Positions 30,480 through 38,352 of a stretch of 64,000 bases of DNA are shown here, one piece after another; positions within the stretch are counted from its first letter, which is position 1; each line of letters starts with the position of its first letter. Below the pieces are notes generated by a model. The model did not search any database and was not told where the DNA came from. It worked only from the letters and a program-made list of their open reading frames with translations. The DNA is from Levilactobacillus acidifarinae DSM 19394 = JCM 15949 (GTDB taxonomy: Bacteria; Bacillota; Bacilli; Lactobacillales; Lactobacillaceae). A program made the position numbers and the translations under genes. Where the stretch lies: contig NZ_AZDV01000026.1 of assembly GCF_001434835.1 (NCBI RefSeq), positions 524,073 to 588,072 of the forward strand. Direction: 5' to 3'.

Positions 30480-31346
30480 TTAAAGTTTACCCGCCTCCAA
30501 CTGCTTTAAGACCTCTTGCAGTTTTTGATGTTGCGCAGCTGTGACCTCGGGATATTGGGGATCAAGTTCCGCTAGGTTATTTGCCAAAATCGTGGCAACT
30601 AATAACCGCGCTGTGGGCTTGTTATCAGCCGGGATCATGTACCAAGGATTCTTTTCGGTCGCCGTGTGACTTAACATTTGGGTGTAGGCCGCCTGATACT
30701 TATCCCAGTATCGCCGTTCCTTGAGGTCGCTGGGATCAAACTTCCAGTTTTTCTCGGGTAACGCCAGGCGCTTAGCCAGACGCGTCGTCTGTTCGTCATA
30801 GGATAGGTGTAAAAAGAACTTGTAGGTGACAATTCCCTGGTGGCGCAGGTATTGTTCGTAGTGGCGCAGGTCGTGGTATCGGTGATTAAAGAACTTAGCG
30901 GTCACGTCGGCCGTCGAATGGACGTTTGGTAAGTGTTGGCCCACTAAGATCTCGGGGTGCACCCGGCTAATCAACACGTCTTCATACTGTGAGCGGTTAA
31001 AGATGGCAATTTCTCCTCTGGCCGGTAGTGCCTGGTTGATCCGCCACAAGAAATCGTGTTGCAGGTCGACCGACGTGGGCTGTTTAAAGCTCTCCACGCG
31101 AGTCCCCGACGGATTTAATCCACTAAAAACGTGGCGAATCAGGCCGTCCTTACCGGCGGTGTCCATCCCCTGTAAGATCACCACAACCCCGTTTTCCTTC
31201 TGTGCAAATAAGCGCCGCTGCAATTTTTGCAACGTTACCAAGTCACTTTCACGAGTGGCATCCGCGTTAGCCGCAATCTCTTGCGTTGGCCACTGCGTCA
31301 AGTCCATCGTTTGCTTTCCGTCATACCGATATGGTGTTAAGTCCAT
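30480..31346 (-). CDS. PPK2-family polyphosphate:nucleotide phosphotransferase
   Basis: Uses polyphosphate to phosphorylate nucleotides. The 288 residues contain Walker A GMDTAGKDG (60-68), Walker B region IAIFNRSQYEDVL, and the lid region RLALPEKNWKFDPSDLKER. The layout matches the single-domain class of polyphosphate:AMP or ADP phosphotransferases; which nucleotide is used cannot be read. The ATG at 31346 is eight bases after AGGAG. An earlier start at 31376 lacks a site. Confidence 0.9.
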   Translation of the reverse strand: MDLTPYRYDGKQTMDLTQWPTQEIAANADATRESDLVTLQKLQRRLFAQKENGVVVILQGMDTAGKDGLIRHVFSGLNPSGTRVESFKQPTSVDLQHDFLWRINQALPARGEIAIFNRSQYEDVLISRVHPEILVGQHLPNVHSTADVTAKFFNHRYHDLRHYEQYLRHQGIVTYKFFLHLSYDEQTTRLAKRLALPEKNWKFDPSDLKERRYWDKYQAAYTQMLSHTATEKNPWYMIPADNKPTARLLVATILANNLAELDPQYPEVTAAQHQKLQEVLKQLEAGKL

Positions 31347-31518
31347 ACGCTCATCTCCTAGCTTTATGTTTACCATAACATGTTTACCCCCTAGGCTGGT
31401 TATTTTATCCTCGTAAAACGACTTACCTGAGGATTTCAGCCGTCAAAACCTTCGCGTTCTGTTAGGTGAGTTGCTATACTTAACCTGTAACTATGTCGAT
31501 GAAGAGGGGTCTCACATT

Positions 31519-32181
31519 ATGAAAAAAATTACTGCTTATTTTGTGCGTCACGGACAAACCATGTTGAACCACTACAATAAGGTTCAGGGGTGGATCGACT
31601 CACCATTGACCGCCAAGGGCCGCGCCGACGCCAAACGAGCCGGGGAACAGTTAAAGAACATTCCGTTCGTTGCCGCGTATAGTAGTGACTCCGGACGGGC
31701 CATTGAAACGGCCAGCATTGCCCTCCGGCAAAATCCGGCGAACATGAACATCGTGAGCTACCAATATCCCGAGTTTCGGGAACAGTGTCACGGCTACTTC
31801 GAAGGCAACGACCTGAATCAAATGTGGCAGTTCGTCGGCGCCCAGGTCAAGTTAACCTCCGAATCTGCAGTACTGGGCACCTACGGCCTCGAAAAAGCCC
31901 GTGACCTAATTCACCAGGCGGATCTGTACGGTGAAGCCGAAAATAACGACATGTTTTGGAAGCGCTTAGACCGCGGCTTCGACAAGCTCCGGGCCAACTC
32001 TAAGGACGGCGACGAGGTGCTGGTGGTCTCCCACGGCATGACGATTCGCTCCATTGTTGACCGTTACGCGCCCGACCTTGACTTAGGAGTGGCAACCATC
32101 AACGGTAGTATCACCAAGTTAGAAATCACGGATGACGACATTCACGTTGACTTCTTCAACAAGGTCGACTTTCAATCCTAA
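31519..32181 (+). CDS. Histidine phosphatase (phosphoglycerate mutase-like), paralog 1
   Basis: 220 residues of the histidine phosphatase superfamily, with the phospho-His motif VRHGQTMLN (near residue 8), SSDSGRAIETA, the acid/base Glu region EFREQCHGYFEGND, and the second His in VVSHGMTIRS. Likely a phosphatase on a small molecule rather than glycolytic mutase. GAGGGG precedes the ATG at 31519. Followed 24 bases later by the PspC gene. A paralog lies at 35298. Confidence 0.88.
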   Translation: MKKITAYFVRHGQTMLNHYNKVQGWIDSPLTAKGRADAKRAGEQLKNIPFVAAYSSDSGRAIETASIALRQNPANMNIVSYQYPEFREQCHGYFEGNDLNQMWQFVGAQVKLTSESAVLGTYGLEKARDLIHQADLYGEAENNDMFWKRLDRGFDKLRANSKDGDEVLVVSHGMTIRSIVDRYAPDLDLGVATINGSITKLEITDDDIHVDFFNKVDFQS

Positions 32182-32205
32182 ACTCACTAAAAGGAGTAAT
32201 CGATT

Positions 32206-32391
32206 ATGAAAAATATTCACCGTTCCCTTAACAACCGCGTTTTCGCCGGTGTGATTGGTGGGTTAGCTGAACACTGGGGCTGGAATCCCACGTTAGCCCG
32301 GGTCATCTTCGTCTTACTCGCCATCACCCCCGCCTTTCCGGGACTCATCGCCTACCTGATTCTTTGGATGATCATGGGAAATCCCGCTTAA
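32206..32391 (+). CDS. PspC-domain membrane protein
   Basis: 61 residues made up almost wholly of a PspC domain: RSLNNRVFAGVIGGLAEHWG at the N-terminus, ARVIFVLLAI, and a hydrophobic C-terminal helix (GLIAYLILWMIMG). PspC proteins sense or respond to envelope stress. AAAGGAG lies ahead of the ATG. Ends before a plus-strand terminator, probably co-transcribed with the upstream phosphatase. Confidence 0.92.
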   Translation: MKNIHRSLNNRVFAGVIGGLAEHWGWNPTLARVIFVLLAITPAFPGLIAYLILWMIMGNPA

Positions 32392-32408
32392 GTTCCCTAT
32401 CGTTTCCG

Positions 32409-32432
32409 AACCGTCCAATCAACTGGACGGTT
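32409..32432 (+). terminator. Intrinsic terminator after the PspC gene
   Basis: 9-bp arms AACCGTCCA and TGGACGGTT with a 6-base loop and a following ATTTTTTC run on the plus strand. Confidence 0.85.
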
Positions 32433-32445
32433 ATTTTTTCAATTA

Positions 32446-32469
32446 TTTTTGATGTAATTACATCAAAAA
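32446..32469 (+). promoter_or_regulatory. Perfect 24-bp palindrome, probable MarR operator
   Basis: Twelve bases on each side of the centre at 32457/32458 are exact reverse complements; the core is GATGTAATTACATC flanked by T and A runs. It overlaps the likely promoter (TTACAT 32458-32463 and TAGATT further on), about 42 bases before the MarR start. Autoregulation is the natural reading. Confidence 0.75.
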
Positions 32470-32510
32470 GATGGTAGACTAGATTTATTTCCCGAAAGGA
32501 AGTGTGGCCC

Positions 32511-32963
32511 ATGCCCGACGTGTTACGTGAAATTGGGATGATTGCCCGCGCCTTAGACGCCATCAGTAACGTAGAGTTCAAGCCCTATCAGCTCACTAAG
32601 GGGCAGTACCTGTACCTGGTTCGAATTACCGAACATCCCGGAATCATCCAGGAAGATCTAGGGAAACTCATCATGGTCGAACGCTCCACGGTGATCCGGG
32701 CCGTTCAAAAATTGGTGGACCAAGGCTTGGTCGAAAAACGCCTCGATGCCACCAACCGCAAAATCCGCCACCTCTTCGCCACCCCGCAGGCGCAGCCCGT
32801 TTACGCGCGCGTCATTGCCGAAAATACCTATTCCACTCAAGTGGCCCTCCAGGGGTTAACCCCCGCCGAACAAGCCCAATTGGGGCAACTCCTCCAACGT
32901 GCTCGCCAGAACGTGGCGACCGACTGGGAAGCCGTTCAACGGGGTCAAACCCGCCACTATTAA
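32511..32963 (+). CDS. MarR-family transcriptional regulator
   Basis: 150 residues with a winged helix-turn-helix: YLVRITEHPGIIQEDLGKLI, then MVERSTVIRAVQKLVDQGLVEKR as the recognition helix and wing region (about 45-85), and helices at both ends for dimerisation. AAAGGAAG precedes the ATG at 32511 by eight bases. The gene is followed by a GNAT acetyltransferase with a 22-base gap, so that gene is a likely regulon member. Confidence 0.92.
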   Translation: MPDVLREIGMIARALDAISNVEFKPYQLTKGQYLYLVRITEHPGIIQEDLGKLIMVERSTVIRAVQKLVDQGLVEKRLDATNRKIRHLFATPQAQPVYARVIAENTYSTQVALQGLTPAEQAQLGQLLQRARQNVATDWEAVQRGQTRHY

Positions 32964-32985
32964 CCACAAAGGAGCCTATTAATTA

Positions 32986-33501
32986 ATGACCGTTCAAATT
33001 AAGCCTTGCACCCTATCCGATTTATCAGCCCTTCAAGCCGTGAGCCGCGAAACCTTCACCGCCACGTTTGGCGCTCAAAATACGCCCGCCGACTTAGCGA
33101 CCTACCTCGACACGGCCTACGCGGCGACCCAACTAACCCAGGAGCTGGAAAATCCCGCGTCGTCCTTCTACTTTATCTTGAAGGATCAAATCGTGGCCGG
33201 CTACTTAAAACTTAACACGGACGCTGCCCAAACGGAGGCCATGGGGCCGCACGCCCTAGAGATTGAGCGCATCTACCTGCGGCCAGCCTTCCAAAAACAA
33301 GGACTAGGCCGCCACCTCTTTCAGATTGCCCTCGACCAGGCTCAACGCCAACGCAAAACCCAAATTTGGCTTGGGGTGTGGGAACATAACCTCAACGCTC
33401 AGGGCTTCTACCACCAGCTCGGGTTTCACCAAATCGGTCAACACACCTTCACGTTAGGGAGCGACCCACAAACCGACTTGATTTACGCCAAATCTCTCTA
33501 G
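32986..33501 (+). CDS. GNAT acetyltransferase, PaiA-like
   Basis: 171 residues of the GNAT fold. The acetyl-CoA loop is LRPAFQKQGLGRHLFQ (motif A) and the end has YHQLGFHQIGQH. The N-terminus (SRETFTATFG) resembles PaiA, a spermine/spermidine acetyltransferase of Bacillus. Substrate assignment is tentative. It follows the MarR gene in the same direction and its stop overlaps the stop of the convergent acetyltransferase gene. Confidence 0.85.
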   Translation: MTVQIKPCTLSDLSALQAVSRETFTATFGAQNTPADLATYLDTAYAATQLTQELENPASSFYFILKDQIVAGYLKLNTDAAQTEAMGPHALEIERIYLRPAFQKQGLGRHLFQIALDQAQRQRKTQIWLGVWEHNLNAQGFYHQLGFHQIGQHTFTLGSDPQTDLIYAKSL

Positions 33502-34046
33502 CCTAAGCGCCACTCCTCACGCAGTAACCCGTACTGGTAGTCGTCGTGATACCCGTCGGCTAAGCGCTCATTTTGGCGTAACCGGCCCTCGGGTTGAAAA
33601 CCGGCACGCCGGGCGACCGCGTTACTGGCTAAATTATCCACGGCCGCGCGAATGATAACCTTATTCAGGTCATAGTCTCGAAACGCCAAGTCGCACATCC
33701 CCCGAACCGCCTGAGTCATGATGCCCTGTCCCCGAAAGGATGCCCCCAACCAGTACCCAATATCGGTACTGTGGTTCGCGGAATCAAACCGGTTACAGCT
33801 GATCATGCCCACCGGTTGCTGCGGCAACCACACCACCAAATTCAGGGACGTCCCCTGCCCTAGATGCTGATTGACTACCCGTAAAAAGGCCGTCTCATCG
33901 GCGACCGTGTGGGTAGTCGCCACCCAGGGTAAGTACCGGCCTAAAGTTTCTCGATCCTGGTCAATCAGCGCGAACAACGCCGGTGCGTCCTTTACGGGCC
34001 GCGGCATGGCCAAGGCAATCTCCGGTGTGACCTGGTAAGTTAACAT
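33498..34046 (-). CDS. GNAT acetyltransferase, RimJ/RimL type
   Basis: 182 residues. Features of the RimJ/RimL group are ISCNRFDSANHSTDIGYWLG, the CoA loop FRGQGIMTQAVRG, and NLASNAVARRAGFQPEGRLR near the C-terminus. It may acetylate a ribosomal protein N-terminus or a small molecule. AAGGGG precedes the ATG at 34046. Convergent with the PaiA-like gene; the two stop codons share the bases CTAG. Confidence 0.88.
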   Translation of the reverse strand: MLTYQVTPEIALAMPRPVKDAPALFALIDQDRETLGRYLPWVATTHTVADETAFLRVVNQHLGQGTSLNLVVWLPQQPVGMISCNRFDSANHSTDIGYWLGASFRGQGIMTQAVRGMCDLAFRDYDLNKVIIRAAVDNLASNAVARRAGFQPEGRLRQNERLADGYHDDYQYGLLREEWRLG

Positions 34047-34092
34047 TGCTTTAATCCCCTTCGCTTTCAAGTTATACTCAGCATACCATACG

Positions 34093-34132
34093 AAAACGCG
34101 CTCAACGGTTAATTACCCGTTAAGCGCGTTTT
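34093..34132. terminator. Bidirectional terminator after gnd
   Basis: Arms AAAACGCGC and GCGCGTTTT with an inner AACGG/CCGTT stem, followed by a T run on the plus strand and TTTTCG on the minus strand. Confidence 0.8.
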
Positions 34133-34166
34133 TAATTAAACGAATTTAGTTTAAACACTTGTCGCG

Positions 34167-35069
34167 TTAGGCCTTGTCGACCGCGTGGCCCCCAAAACCG
34201 TTCCGTAAGGCGGAAACGACTTTCCCCGTAAAGGTGTCGTCTTCCATCGAACGGTAACGCATCATCAAGGAAAGGGCGATAACTGGCGTTGGCACTTGTT
34301 GGTCCAGAGATTCTTGTAAAGTCCACTTACCTTCACCAGAACTGTGCATCGTCCCCCGGATGTCATCCAACTTTGCATCCTTGGAGAAGGCTTCTTGAGC
34401 CAGTTCCATGAGCCATGACCGCACAACGGAACCAGAGTTCCACAGACGGGCAACGGCTTCGTTGTCGTAGTTGAATTGGCTGTGTTCCAGCACGTCGAAT
34501 CCTTCACCGATGGCTTCCATCATCCCGTATTCGATCCCGTTGTGGACCATCTTCAGGTAGTGACCGGAACCAGCGGCACCCGTGTAAAGGTACCCGTTTT
34601 CTTGAGCGATTCCTTCAAAGACGGGCTTCAAAGCGGCATCGAAAGCTTCTTGAGAAGTCCCACCGATCATGAAGTTTCCATCGTGCCGGGCACCGGATTG
34701 GCCACCGGAAGTCCCACAGTCGAAGAAGTTGATGCCCTTGGCTTCGGCCTTTTCGGCGTCTTCCACGGAGTTCTTCCAGAAGGAGTTCCCCCCGTCAACG
34801 ATGTAGTCACCCTTGGCTAAGGTATCCGTTAACGTGGCGATCGTGCTTTCAGTTGGCTTGCCGGCTGGCAACATCAACCAAACGATCTTAGGTGATGGTA
34901 ACTTGCTCAACAGGTCTTCCAAAGACGTTGCGGCTTCGGCACCCAGCTTGGCAGCTTGGTCGACGAAGTCTTGGTTTAAGTCAAATCCAACAACTTCTTG
35001 GTCGTGATCCATCATGTTTTGGGCTAAGTTTAACCCCATTTTCCCTAATCCAACTAATCCAATTTTCAT
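34167..35069 (-). CDS. gnd: 6-phosphogluconate dehydrogenase, decarboxylating, short NAD type
   Basis: Oxidises 6-phosphogluconate to ribulose 5-phosphate and CO2, the entry to the phosphoketolase route in heterofermenters. The 300 residues hold GLVGLGKMGLN (4-14), Asp30 after the second strand (favouring NAD over NADP), DGGNSFWKNS, the signature DCGTSGGQSGAR and KMVHNGIEYGMMEAIGEG. At 300 residues it is the short form, not the 470-residue NADP enzyme. AAGGGA precedes the ATG at 35069; a strong promoter is at 35124-35152. Confidence 0.94.
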   Translation of the reverse strand: MKIGLVGLGKMGLNLAQNMMDHDQEVVGFDLNQDFVDQAAKLGAEAATSLEDLLSKLPSPKIVWLMLPAGKPTESTIATLTDTLAKGDYIVDGGNSFWKNSVEDAEKAEAKGINFFDCGTSGGQSGARHDGNFMIGGTSQEAFDAALKPVFEGIAQENGYLYTGAAGSGHYLKMVHNGIEYGMMEAIGEGFDVLEHSQFNYDNEAVARLWNSGSVVRSWLMELAQEAFSKDAKLDDIRGTMHSSGEGKWTLQESLDQQVPTPVIALSLMMRYRSMEDDTFTGKVVSALRNGFGGHAVDKA

Positions 35070-35123
35070 TGTTAAATTCCCTTCCTTGGTGAAAAGTCCT
35101 AATGCCTTTATCAAACAAACATT

Positions 35124-35152
35124 ATTATATGAAAAAGTTTTACACTTTTCAA
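35124..35152 (-). promoter_or_regulatory. gnd promoter
   Basis: TTGAAA (35147-35152), 17-base spacer, perfect TATAAT (35124-35129) on the minus strand. Confidence 0.85.
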
Positions 35153-35233
35153 GCCTAAAAACTGAAAAAAAGTTACATTCCTAATTTAATGACCGAATTA
35201 GCACGATTTAGAGCGGTTTACTGGCCAGCCCCA

Positions 35234-35262
35234 TTCAAAAATAACCGGGCGACCGGTATACT
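35234..35262 (+). promoter_or_regulatory. Promoter of histidine phosphatase paralog 2
   Basis: TTCAAA (35234-35239), 17-base spacer, TATACT (35257-35262), followed by GAGGAGG and the start codon at 35298. Confidence 0.6.
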
Positions 35263-35297
35263 ATGAGTAACCACAATCGCTGAGGAGGAATTTTTAC

Positions 35298-35966
35298 ATG
35301 AAAACACTTACCGTTGACCTGGTACGCCACGGCCAAACGCTCTTTAACATTCTCGACCGCTTACAAGGCTGGTCCGATTCCCCGTTGAGTGCCGCGGGAC
35401 TGCAAACGGCCGATGAAACCGGCCAGCGGCTAAAAACCGTACACTACGATCATTACTATTCGTCCGATCTCAAACGGGCCATCGATACCGCCCACCACGT
35501 AATCGTACCCAACCAGTATAGCCAGGCGGAACCCACCCAACTGAAAGACGTGCGCGAAGTCTACTTCGGCTCGTTTGAAGGGGCCGATAATACCGCTTCT
35601 TGGTTGACGGCCGCGAAGCCGCTGGGCTTTAAGACCCAGGCCGAAATTATTGCCCACGGATCTTTTTCCCAAGCCCGTGACGCAATGCACGCCGCCGATC
35701 CGTTGCACCTTTCCGAAGACGGCCAGACGTTTGAAACCCGGGTCAACCGGGGACTGCGCACGTTACTGGACCAAAACCAAGATGGGCAACGACTCCTCGT
35801 TGTCACCCACGGGACCTATATTCGGTCCCTGGTGCTCCGTTTTGGGGCCCAATTTGACCCGCTGACCGTCTTCCCGGGCAACGGTAGCGTCACCACCCTG
35901 ACCCTGCAAACGGCCGATAACGCCGCCGGATTTCACGCCGAAGTCACCGCCTACAATCAACTTTAA
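35298..35966 (+). CDS. Histidine phosphatase (phosphoglycerate mutase-like), paralog 2
   Basis: 222 residues with phospho-His motif LVRHGQTLFN (near 8), GWSDSPLSAAG, SSDLKRAIDTA, the Glu motif VREVYFGSFEGAD and second His region VVTHGTYIRSLV. The overall plan matches the gene at 31519, including a long middle insertion, so the two are paralogs. Substrate unknown. GAGGAGG lies ahead of the ATG. Confidence 0.9.
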   Translation: MKTLTVDLVRHGQTLFNILDRLQGWSDSPLSAAGLQTADETGQRLKTVHYDHYYSSDLKRAIDTAHHVIVPNQYSQAEPTQLKDVREVYFGSFEGADNTASWLTAAKPLGFKTQAEIIAHGSFSQARDAMHAADPLHLSEDGQTFETRVNRGLRTLLDQNQDGQRLLVVTHGTYIRSLVLRFGAQFDPLTVFPGNGSVTTLTLQTADNAAGFHAEVTAYNQL

Positions 35967-35981
35967 TCCGACAATATGTAG

Positions 35982-36023
35982 AAAACGTCTCGTCACCGTA
36001 AAGTTTCGGTAACGAGACGTTTT
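35982..36023. terminator. Bidirectional terminator
   Basis: 12-bp arms AAAACGTCTCGT and ACGAGACGTTTT plus an inner CCG/CGG, followed by T runs. Shared by convergent phosphatase and glpF-like genes. Confidence 0.9.
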
Positions 36024-36035
36024 TTAATGATGACA

Positions 36036-36752
36036 TTATTTCAATAAGGCCTGTAACCCAGCGGCCAACAAGCCACCCACTAATGGGCCACACATCGGTA
36101 CCCAGGCGTACGCCCATTCGGCGCTCCCCCGATTCGGGACCGGCAAGATGGTGTAAGCCAACCGGGGACCCCAGTCTCGGGCCGGGTTAATCGCAAAGCC
36201 GGTGGTGGTCCCTAACCCCATCCCAATCACGGCGATCAAGGTCCCCACGATGAAGGGTTTCATCCCCTGGGTAAAGTCTCCCAGATTAAGCAGGATGAAG
36301 ATAAACGCCCAAGTGGCGATGGTTTCGGACAGAAAATTAAACACTGGATTGGCAATCGCCGGTCGGGTCGCGAAAATCCCCACGGAATTCCCGTTTTTCG
36401 CCGAAGTCGCCTGGAAGTGCGGTCGGAATTGGATGATGACCAAGGCCGCACCCACGAAGGCCCCCAGAAACTGTCCTAATAAGTACGGCAACACTTGGTC
36501 CCACGGGAAGAAACCAAACGCGGCAAACCCGATGGTCACGGCCGGATTCAAATGACCATCCGACCCCAAGCTCCCAGCGACGTAAACCCCCATGGTGACG
36601 GCTAACCCCCAGGCTAACGAGATAAAGGTCCAATCGCTACCGGTCCCGTAGGTCTTTTTCAGGTTCACGCTGGCGCATGACCCCGTTCCCAAAGCAATTA
36701 AAATCAACGTTCCAAAAAACTCACCAATAAACCCACTCACAGTTACCCACAT
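36036..36752 (-). CDS. glpF: MIP-family glycerol facilitator/aquaporin
   Basis: A six-membrane-segment channel of 238 residues. The two NPA boxes are HLNPAVT (69-71) and INPARDWGPRLAY (189-191). The Asp after the second NPAR is the usual mark of glycerol-conducting members. The start is uncertain: ATG at 36752 has a weak TTAGGG upstream, while a GTG at 36740 gives the classic GFIGEFFGT start. No glycerol kinase gene is adjacent. Confidence 0.9.
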   Translation of the reverse strand: MWVTVSGFIGEFFGTLILIALGTGSCASVNLKKTYGTGSDWTFISLAWGLAVTMGVYVAGSLGSDGHLNPAVTIGFAAFGFFPWDQVLPYLLGQFLGAFVGAALVIIQFRPHFQATSAKNGNSVGIFATRPAIANPVFNFLSETIATWAFIFILLNLGDFTQGMKPFIVGTLIAVIGMGLGTTTGFAINPARDWGPRLAYTILPVPNRGSAEWAYAWVPMCGPLVGGLLAAGLQALLK

Positions 36753-36970
36753 CCCTAATTTTTTCGTTGGTTTATAAACTCCTTGGTAAGTTTATCATAA
36801 TTTCAATCTAAAAAGACGGCCCCGGCAAAAAATATTCCCCCGCTAACGTTAATTACACCGTGGATGGAACCGCTACCGAAAACGTGCGGAAACGTTCCCG
36901 AAATATCTAATTAAGTCGGCCAGGTTGCGACCACCGGTACCGGTTCCTCAGTCCCAACTAACGAACTGGC

Positions 36971-38068
36971 TTAATTCGAATCGCCCACCGCCAATTGCAC
37001 GTGTGCGGTCGCCACCACCCGGGTATTGACGAGCAACTCGATCACGTGATCCCCCGAATAGAGTTTCCGAGTGGTTAACTGGCGCCACGGGCGGGTCAAC
37101 TGGCCCCATACCGTTTCTCCGGGCTGAATCGTTGTTCGTTTAAGATAGAAGTCTTTCGTGGTCGGGGCTTGCCGCTGACGCACGTAGTGGACCCGGTACC
37201 CCAGGTAGACGGAAAGTGGCTGTTCGGTGTCCGCCGTCACCGCATATTGTAGCGTCGTCGCCGTTCCTAAACCAGCGGCCTGATGGACCGGCGTCAACGA
37301 ACAGGCCGTCAGGTGATCAGCGGCCGTCAGCGCATACCCTTGCAGGGCTAAGGCGGTGGGATTTCCCTGCTTAAACAGGGTGCGTAACCCCCGGGTCAGG
37401 ATCCAAGTCGTCTGCGGGGTTCGATCCCAGTAGGTCTGTGCCCAGTCGATGACGGCCTGCGGATGATCCTTACTGATATCGTTAAGGTTATTCGCCACGG
37501 ACTTTTGCACGTACTCACTTTCGTCGGTCATGAGCACCCGCAAAACGGGCCAGATTGGCGTGGGATCGGTCACGTACTGGGCCAACCGACTCCCCCACGG
37601 CAACCGCGGTCGTAGCCCCTCACTGGCGAGCCGCCGCACCGCCGCATCCCGGTCATGGGCCCAGCGGAGCATCTGCGCCTCGGTGGCCTGGGGGTAGCGC
37701 ACCAGAAACGGTCGGATGGCGAATTCACTGCTGGAGTAACGAATCAATTCTTCCAACAAAGACATCGCCGTCGACCAATGAGCTAGTCCGTACCGGGCCA
37801 CATAATGTGGCAAACAAACGGCCGCTAAGCCCGTAAATTGCGGCGCAATCGCCCGCAAAATCGGGGCGGCCTGTTCAAAATCAGCCGGCAATTGCCGGTG
37901 CAGACTGGTCACAATGCGCTCCCGCCGTTCCATCAATTTTAGTTCTGACCAGTCACCAGCCAAACAGTCGCTCAGTAGCTGGTCGGGATGAACCGCAGGA
38001 AACTCCCGTTGAACCGCGGCTCCCAAACGTTGAATAAACGTTGGTGAATAAAGCTCTTTTAGTTCCAT
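36971..38068 (-). CDS. AlkC/AlkD-like DNA alkylation repair protein (HEAT-repeat)
   Basis: 365 residues. The first 260 or so are helical repeats with the DNA alkylation repair pattern SEYVQKSVANNLNDISKDHP, seen in AlkC-type 3-methyladenine glycosylases. The remaining 100 are beta-rich (QPGETVWGQLTRPWRQLTTRKLYSG in two pieces, then HVIELLVNTRVVA), like the Ig-like tail of some AlkC proteins. The ATG at 38068 follows GGAGG by five bases. A TTG at 38083 is a weaker option. Monocistronic by spacing. Confidence 0.8.
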   Translation of the reverse strand: MELKELYSPTFIQRLGAAVQREFPAVHPDQLLSDCLAGDWSELKLMERRERIVTSLHRQLPADFEQAAPILRAIAPQFTGLAAVCLPHYVARYGLAHWSTAMSLLEELIRYSSSEFAIRPFLVRYPQATEAQMLRWAHDRDAAVRRLASEGLRPRLPWGSRLAQYVTDPTPIWPVLRVLMTDESEYVQKSVANNLNDISKDHPQAVIDWAQTYWDRTPQTTWILTRGLRTLFKQGNPTALALQGYALTAADHLTACSLTPVHQAAGLGTATTLQYAVTADTEQPLSVYLGYRVHYVRQRQAPTTKDFYLKRTTIQPGETVWGQLTRPWRQLTTRKLYSGDHVIELLVNTRVVATAHVQLAVGDSN

Positions 38069-38352
38069 AAACGCCTCCATCAAGACTAGATTTAGAATTA
38101 GTTTACCGCATCCTCGCCCAATAGTTTAATAATCAAGCTAGTTGGCCTGAAGTGGCTCAGTGGCCCCAATTGACTCCCATCCCTGAAAGCCAAATTCGCA
38201 AAAATCGTCGGCTAAATCCACCAGCTTTTGGATGCGCGCCCCTTTAATTTTCGCCGATCCCATGGTTTAATGGAGCTAATTATTCCGGTTTTAATTCCGG
38301 AGGTCCACACCCGACGACCTAAAAAGCTGACATTTTAACGGGGGGAATCTTC
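38069..38352. other. Intergenic stretch between the divergent alkylation-repair and secreted-protein genes
   Basis: About 280 bases. Apart from the ribosome binding site GGGGGG ahead of 38353 and a weak promoter-like pair (TTTAAT, 17 bases, TTTAAT around 38252-38280) I see no gene, RNA or strong repeat. Confidence 0.4.

Noticed and set aside
36887-36900. CGGAAACGTTCCCG as a CcpA (cre) site upstream of glpF
   Set aside because: Only about seven of eleven fixed positions match, and it lies about 140 bases upstream of the start. Too weak to claim.
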